A stretch of 43,399 bases of DNA from JBGSOV01 sp964558715 (GTDB taxonomy: Bacteria; Patescibacteriota; Gracilibacteria; CAIRYL01; GCA-016699755), in the NCBI GenBank assembly GCA_964558715.1, contig CAZLFD010000006.1:1-43399 (forward strand). The letters are read 5' to 3'. Shown here piece by piece: positions 39,187 through 43,399 of this stretch. Both the position numbers and the translations under genes were made by a program. A model generated the notes under the pieces. That model searched no databases, had not been told where the DNA came from, and saw only the letters and a list, made by a program, of their open reading frames with translations. Positions within the stretch are counted from its first letter, which is position 1, and every line of letters starts with the position of its first letter.

Positions 39187-40875
39187 GTGCGTACCAGCAA
39201 ATCACCATCGGCAGCGGCACTTACGATTGTACGGCGTGCCGCCCAAGCACAAGCAAGCAGCAAGGCTGAGTTGTATCGCATTAAAAATGCTGTCTGCCGC
39301 GAGGGCGGCCAAAACACGTTTCCTGACGCCGAGCTGGTTGCCGCCTACGAAGTGCTTGTAGAAAACGGAGAGCTGACTGCCGACCAAACCCTTGCAAATC
39401 TCTTTCGCAAGCGCAGTATCCGTACCCTTTCGGGAATCGCGCCGATTTCTGTGCTTCTTCCGCCGGCGCCCTGCAAAAGTGCTTGCGTGTATTGCCCCAG
39501 CGAGCGTGCCAATGCCGACGGAAAAACTTTGTTTCAGCTGGATAGTGAAAAGAAGTACGGCCCACAGCAGGTACCCAAAAAATATCAGAAATCCGGCGAA
39601 CTCGTGATGCCGAAAAGCTATCTAAGTAGTGAGCCGGGCGCAATGCGAGCCCTGCTATCTGGCTTTGATCCGTTCGTGCAGATTTCACGAAGGCTAGCCG
39701 CGCTGAAAAAGACCGGGCACAATGCGGAAAAATGTGAGCTGATCGTGCAAGGCGGCACTTTTTCTGACTTAAAAAAAGCCGAGCGCACCCACTTTATCAC
39801 CCGCTGTTATCAGGCGTTTAATGAAGATGTAGATGGAAAATGGAATACATTAGAAGCCGCCCAACAGCACAATGAAAAGGCAAAACACCGCATCATCGGA
39901 CTAACACTCGAAACGCGCCCTGGCAGCGTATCGCCAGAGGAGATTCGCGAGTTTCGCCGATTGGGATGCACGCGGGTAGAAATAGGTGTGCAAACACTGG
40001 ATGACGCGATTACGCGCAAGACAAAGCGGATTCAGACACGAGCAGAAGTAGTGCATGGGACGCGACTGCTACGCGAAGCAGGCTTTAAAATCTGTTACCA
40101 TGTCATGCCCGGCTTGCCGTTTTCGACGCCAGAAAAAGACATCGCCAACTATAAAGAGATGATGGAGCATCCAGACTTTCGCCCCGATATAGTGAAGATA
40201 TACCCCTGCGCGGTAGTGCCGTTTAGCGAACTCGCAGAGTGGTATAAAGATGGCAAATATCAGCCATATCCAGAGCATATACTCGAAGATGTGTTGATAA
40301 ACATCAAACGGCTTACACCGCCTTGGGTGCGCATTTCGCGGCTCATCCGCGATATTCCCGGCACGGCGATTTTGGGCGGCAGCAAAGTGACGAATTTGCG
40401 CCAATTATTGCAGCTCAAAATGCAAAAAAACAGAGAAAAATGTCACTGCATCCGCTGTCGCGAAATCAAGGCAAGCACTTTCCCGGCGGATGATGTGCGT
40501 CTTGAGAAACGGGAATACGAAACATCATCCGGCACAGAACAGTTTTTAAGCTATGAGTTACCGGATGAAACGCTGCTCTCGATGCTGCGGCTTTTTCTTC
40601 CGAACACCGAAGCAAAGCCGATTTTTCGCGCCCTAAAAAATGCCGCTATTGTGCGCGAACTGCATACCTTTGGCGCAGCGATGCCCGTAGGTGGAAAAGC
40701 AAAGCAAGAAGCGCAACACACCGGTTTCGGTGGCAAGCTTCTCACCAAAGCAGAACAGATTGTAAAAAATGCGGGCTACCAAAAACTTGCCGTTATCGCT
40801 GGCATAGGTGTTAAAGAATACTACCGCAAACGGGGATTTACGGATGAGGGAACATATTTGGTGAAAGAATTGTGA
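39187..40875 (+). CDS. Elp3-like radical SAM/GNAT tRNA-modifying enzyme
   Basis: A 562-residue protein with the full Elp3 architecture. The radical SAM cluster lies in C96-KSA-C100-VY-C103-P, followed by the family stretches VQGGTFSDL, LETRPGSV and RVEIGVQTLDD, a CHCIRCREI metal-binding motif near 420, and a C-terminal GNAT domain (QHTGFGGKLLTKAEQI, GIGVKEYYRKRGF). Elp3 makes 5-carboxymethyluridine at the wobble position U34 of tRNA using acetyl-CoA. Bacterial copies are uncommon and are concentrated in CPR and a few other phyla. The GTG at 39187 is used because no ATG lies upstream in frame. Confidence 0.92.
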   Translation: MRTSKSPSAAALTIVRRAAQAQASSKAELYRIKNAVCREGGQNTFPDAELVAAYEVLVENGELTADQTLANLFRKRSIRTLSGIAPISVLLPPAPCKSACVYCPSERANADGKTLFQLDSEKKYGPQQVPKKYQKSGELVMPKSYLSSEPGAMRALLSGFDPFVQISRRLAALKKTGHNAEKCELIVQGGTFSDLKKAERTHFITRCYQAFNEDVDGKWNTLEAAQQHNEKAKHRIIGLTLETRPGSVSPEEIREFRRLGCTRVEIGVQTLDDAITRKTKRIQTRAEVVHGTRLLREAGFKICYHVMPGLPFSTPEKDIANYKEMMEHPDFRPDIVKIYPCAVVPFSELAEWYKDGKYQPYPEHILEDVLINIKRLTPPWVRISRLIRDIPGTAILGGSKVTNLRQLLQLKMQKNREKCHCIRCREIKASTFPADDVRLEKREYETSSGTEQFLSYELPDETLLSMLRLFLPNTEAKPIFRALKNAAIVRELHTFGAAMPVGGKAKQEAQHTGFGGKLLTKAEQIVKNAGYQKLAVIAGIGVKEYYRKRGFTDEGTYLVKEL

Positions 40876-40935
40876 TTTGAAAATATTTCTTTCTCACTAA
40901 AAAGGAGTATAACTTACTCGTAATCTTTGCTTGCC

Positions 40936-41159
40936 ATGACTAAATTGATGAATGGGGTACTGGAAAAAATTTCTGCCCCCCCCAGAGCAGCAAGAGTATT
41001 TTGCGGTTATTTTTCTGCAAGATTTGGAAGATGAACAAAAAATGGGACAAGGCATTTGTAAATTCTCAAGAAGAGTTGGGAGTTTTAGCGGATAAGGCGC
41101 TACTGGAATTTGAAAACGGCAAAACAACCGTATTAGAATTTCCTCCGAAGGAAAAATGA
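40936..41159 (+). pseudogene. antitoxin gene of a decayed TA module
   Basis: Three reading frames join into an antitoxin of the type that precedes ParE/RelE-like toxins. MTKLMNGVLEKIS (ATG 40936) passes at a run of eight C (40976-40983) to LPPPEQQEYFAVIFLQDLED, and at a run of six A (41037-41042) to KWDKAFVNSQEELGVLADKA and KTTVLEFPPKEK, ending at TGA 41157. The LPP-EQ, L-x-DLEDE, WDKAF-x-SQ and GKT-x-x-L pattern is typical. Two frameshifts at homopolymers disrupt it. The stop overlaps the toxin start (ATGA). Confidence 0.65.
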
Positions 41160-41472
41160 TCTCTCTCACCACTTCTCAGTTTTAGAAATCTTACGCTCAA
41201 CTGTCAAAACGTGCACAAGAGTAAGCGAGAAAAACATATGAAATGTGGCAACAAGACAACCGACATCCAAGTTTGCATTTTAAGTGTGTGTAAAAGGAAA
41301 ATTCAGTCTATTCCGTACGAATTACCGACTTCACTACCGTGCGCTTGGGCGACAGCACGGAAAACAAATATTCTGGTTTTGGATCGGTAGTCATGAAAGC
41401 TATAACGAGCTCATTAAAAAATCTATAACTTGTACTAGCGATCTTTCAGTCTTGCAGCTTGAATATTGGTGA
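41156..41472 (+). pseudogene. ParE/RelE-like toxin gene, decayed
   Basis: From ATG 41156 the frame reads MISLTTSQF, KSYAQLSKRAQE, ARKTYEMWQQDNRHPSLHFK, then KENSVYSVRIT, with stops TAG at 41183, TAA at 41222 and TAA at 41291, and then shifts frame near 41325 into YRLHYRALGRQHGKQIFWFW followed by IGSHESYNELI. HPSLHFK, YSVR, YRALG and FWFWIGSHxxY are the hallmarks of this toxin family, an endoribonuclease or gyrase-type poison. At least two stops are one C-to-T change from a glutamine codon. With four lesions it is a true pseudogene. Confidence 0.7.
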
Positions 41473-41619
41473 CTCAGCGAAAGGACATGGGAATCATCAC
41501 AACATTTCTGAAATCATGTTTGTTTCAGGCAGCAAATCCTGAAACATCGAGTGGATTCCCAATTGCTCCTTGCCAATTGCCATGTTAACTGACACCATTG
41601 CGAGCGCGTTTTTCCCGCT

Positions 41620-42459
41620 ATGGCTGTCGCGCTCAAATTTCAGGAGGTTAAAAAGAAATTCGATAAACTCGAAGCACTGAAACATGTTTCGCTCGAGATT
41701 CAGGAGGGTGAATTTTTCGCCCTGCTCGGGCAAAACGGCGCTGGCAAAACGACACTTATCAACTGCCTCGCTGGCGTAACCAAGCGCGACAGTGGGGATA
41801 TTGAGGTTCTGGGAAAAAACATTGATGCCAACCCGACCTTTGCCAAGACCAATGTGGGTATTGTGGCGCAAGAAGTGGCGTTCGATCCGTTTTTTGGCCC
41901 GGCAGAAATACTACGCATGCAACGCGGCATGTTCGGCATGCGGCAAAATGAAGAGCACTTAGATTGGCTACTCGAAAAATTGTCACTGAAAGACAAAAAG
42001 GATGTGCGGGCGCGGCAGCTATCGGGTGGCATGCGCCGCCGATTGATGATCGCCAAAGCCCTTGTGCACGAGCCGAAGATTTTGATTTTAGATGAGCCGA
42101 CTGCCGGGGTCGACGTAGAACTACGCCAAAGCCTGTGGAAATTTATGGAAGAGCTCCGCAAGAAGCACGGCGTAACGATATTGCTGACAACACACTATCT
42201 TGAAGAAGCGCAAACTCTGGCTGATCGCATTGCCATTATCCACAAGGGCGAAGTGATTGTGAATGAAGAGAAAAAGAAGCTACTAAAACGCCAAAAGCGG
42301 ATAGTGGAAATCGAGACGACTGGCGGAAAAACCGAGATATTTGAATTGGAAGGAGAAGAGAGCCCGCTCACAAAACTGGGGCAACGCAGCGACATTAAAG
42401 ACATCACTATTCGCGAACCAAAGCTGGAAGATATTTTTCTTGACCTCACCAAAGCATGA
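41620..42459 (+). CDS. ABC transporter ATP-binding protein (ABC-2 type)
   Basis: A 279-residue ATPase. Walker A is GQNGAGKTT, the Q-loop is in IVAQEVAFDP, the signature is LSGGMRRR, Walker B is ILILDEPTAGVD and the H-loop is LLTTHYLEEA, all intact. A C-terminal extension of about 60 residues matches the regulatory tail of drug- or polysaccharide-type (DRA/CcmA) exporters. Its stop overlaps the permease start (ATGA), so the two form one exporter. The substrate cannot be told. Confidence 0.94.
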   Translation: MAVALKFQEVKKKFDKLEALKHVSLEIQEGEFFALLGQNGAGKTTLINCLAGVTKRDSGDIEVLGKNIDANPTFAKTNVGIVAQEVAFDPFFGPAEILRMQRGMFGMRQNEEHLDWLLEKLSLKDKKDVRARQLSGGMRRRLMIAKALVHEPKILILDEPTAGVDVELRQSLWKFMEELRKKHGVTILLTTHYLEEAQTLADRIAIIHKGEVIVNEEKKKLLKRQKRIVEIETTGGKTEIFELEGEESPLTKLGQRSDIKDITIREPKLEDIFLDLTKA

Positions 42460-43220
42460 ACCTCATCCGCTTGTATACCCTGACGCACAAAGAAACGCAT
42501 CGCTTTTTGAAGGTGTGGATGCAAACGGTGTTTTCTCCGGTCGTCATTGCAGTGATGTATTTTGCCGTCTTTGGCGGGGCGCTCTCGTCGCGCATTGTGG
42601 AATTTAATAATATCCCTTATCTCGCCTTTATCGTACCGGGTTTAGCCCTGCTGCAAGCGACAACGAATGCCTTTCAAAACCCGTCGAGTTCGCTGATCAT
42701 TGCGCACTACCAAGGGTTGATGCCAGATCTGCTGATGAGCCCGCTCACAGCGATGGAAAAAACATTGGGATTTTTACTCGGCGGAGTGATACGCGGGGTA
42801 ATGGTGACGATTATGATTTTTCTGGTCGCGGCGTTCTTTGTAAAAGGCTTTCTGCCGGAACACTGGTTGGCACTTCTTGCTATCACTTTTCTAGCCAGTG
42901 GCACCTTTTCGTTGATGGGCACGCTCGTGGGTATTTGGAGTAAGACGTTTGATGGCGTAGCTGGGATTACGACTTTTGTCATCACGCCGATGGCGTTTTT
43001 GGGTGGTGTGTTTTACAGCATCAATGCCTTGCCCGAATTCGCCCGCCAGCTCTCACACTTCAATCCCTTTTTCTATTATGTCGATGCGACACGCTGGGCG
43101 TTTTTCGGCGTCAGCGATATTGCTCCGAGCATCTCGTTTAGCATCTCGCTCGCGCTCTTTCTCTTCTTTTTTGTCTGCACGTATGTCGCCTTTAAAGCCG
43201 ACTGGCGGATGAAAAATTAA
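42456..43220 (+). CDS. ABC-2 type transporter permease
   Basis: A 254-residue protein with about six membrane helices and an ABC2_membrane layout: an N-terminal amphipathic start (THKETHRFLKVW), then a PGLALLQATTNAF segment, and the conserved FLGGVFYSINALPEFARQLSHFNP stretch (read in parts) before the last helices. It pairs with the ATPase gene it overlaps by 4 bp; two of each would form the exporter. Drug or cell-surface polymer export is typical. Confidence 0.92.
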   Translation: MNLIRLYTLTHKETHRFLKVWMQTVFSPVVIAVMYFAVFGGALSSRIVEFNNIPYLAFIVPGLALLQATTNAFQNPSSSLIIAHYQGLMPDLLMSPLTAMEKTLGFLLGGVIRGVMVTIMIFLVAAFFVKGFLPEHWLALLAITFLASGTFSLMGTLVGIWSKTFDGVAGITTFVITPMAFLGGVFYSINALPEFARQLSHFNPFFYYVDATRWAFFGVSDIAPSISFSISLALFLFFFVCTYVAFKADWRMKN

Positions 43221-43353
43221 GGAATCTTTGAAATGGTGCTGTTACTGTCTATTCCAATTATTAAAGCCTATTCAGTCTAATCAGAGGATAACAACGGAAG
43301 CGCTCGCTTTCGTCTTTGCGAGGAATGGGCGCAACGGGGTTATCTAAATGAAC

Positions 43354-43377
43354 TACCCCGCAGCAAGCTGCGGGGTA
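43354..43377. repeat. REP-like palindrome TACCCCGCAGC-AA-GCTGCGGGGTA
   Basis: A perfect 11-bp inverted repeat with a 2-nt centre in the gene-free end of the window (43221-43399). Just upstream, CGTCTTTGCGAGGA resembles a second dispersed repeat type. No gene is seen in this stretch. Confidence 0.65.
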
Positions 43378-43399
43378 TCCTGAGTCAGGCGTCGAACAA

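Noticed and set aside
1..43399. UGA recoded to glycine, as in Gracilibacteria and SR1
   Set aside because: Many intact genes here end in TGA at the family-expected position, and UGA does not occur inside conserved genes.
1..43399. CRISPR array, rRNA operon or replication origin
   Set aside because: No regularly spaced direct repeats, no rRNA-like stretches and no dnaA-box clusters were seen.

Overview
The window looks like chromosomal DNA from a Candidate Phyla Radiation (Patescibacteria) bacterium. This is inferred from gene content, not a database match. Clues are a transketolase split into two subunits, a bacterial Elp3-type radical SAM/GNAT protein, a lone tryptophan synthase beta chain, very short 5' leaders with strong -10 boxes, and many small membrane proteins without clear relatives. 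A pilin-like C-terminal fragment at about 25,700-25,960 and the style of the secreted proteins suggest Peregrinibacteria, but weakly. UGA is an ordinary stop in many intact genes here, so the recoded Gracilibacteria/SR1 code does not apply.

Layout. 1-3,900: a LOG-family enzyme, an LCP (LytR-CpsA-Psr) cell-wall protein with YggT, a SemiSWEET-like membrane protein and a DUF1801 protein. 3,900-7,130 (minus strand): split transketolase and rlmN. 7,190-11,770: a small ORF with its own promoter, dprA, then small envelope proteins including a CPBP intramembrane protease and a PH-like membrane protein. 11,800-13,000: tRNA-Lys(TTT), tRNA-Glu(CTC) and tRNA-Gly(TCC) around a membrane protein. 13,000-17,000: rlmH, orphan trpB, a YgjP-type metallopeptidase and a frameshifted HTH pseudogene. 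17,000-25,560: clpC, a long Rel protein, two asparaginase-family genes and a second, shorter Rel protein. 25,700-31,130: a gene interrupted by one in-frame TGA, an M3 oligopeptidase, a secreted repeat protein, and a divergent pair made of an FMN-binding-type lipoprotein and an RnfD/NqrB-like membrane protein. 31,138-34,900: an MmeI-like single-chain restriction-modification enzyme and a convergent unknown gene. 35,400-40,900: tRNA-Arg(GCG), tRNA-Arg(TCG), enolase, a FecR-domain protein and Elp3. 40,900-43,399: a decayed toxin-antitoxin module, a two-gene ABC exporter and a REP-like palindrome.

The most notable signal is the pair of Rel/SpoT homologues about 2.2 kb apart. The first keeps the ppGpp synthetase signature but has lost every metal-binding residue of the HD hydrolase. 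The second keeps the whole HD hydrolase signature but has lost the synthetase residues. Alarmone synthesis and breakdown therefore appear to be divided between two genes, with two asparaginase-family genes and a long inverted-repeat element between them. Other points worth a second look are the minimal extracytoplasmic flavin-type pair, an Arg CGN tRNA set that would not need inosine, two decayed mobile or toxin-antitoxin loci, and several families of dispersed intergenic palindromes, some nested inside one another.
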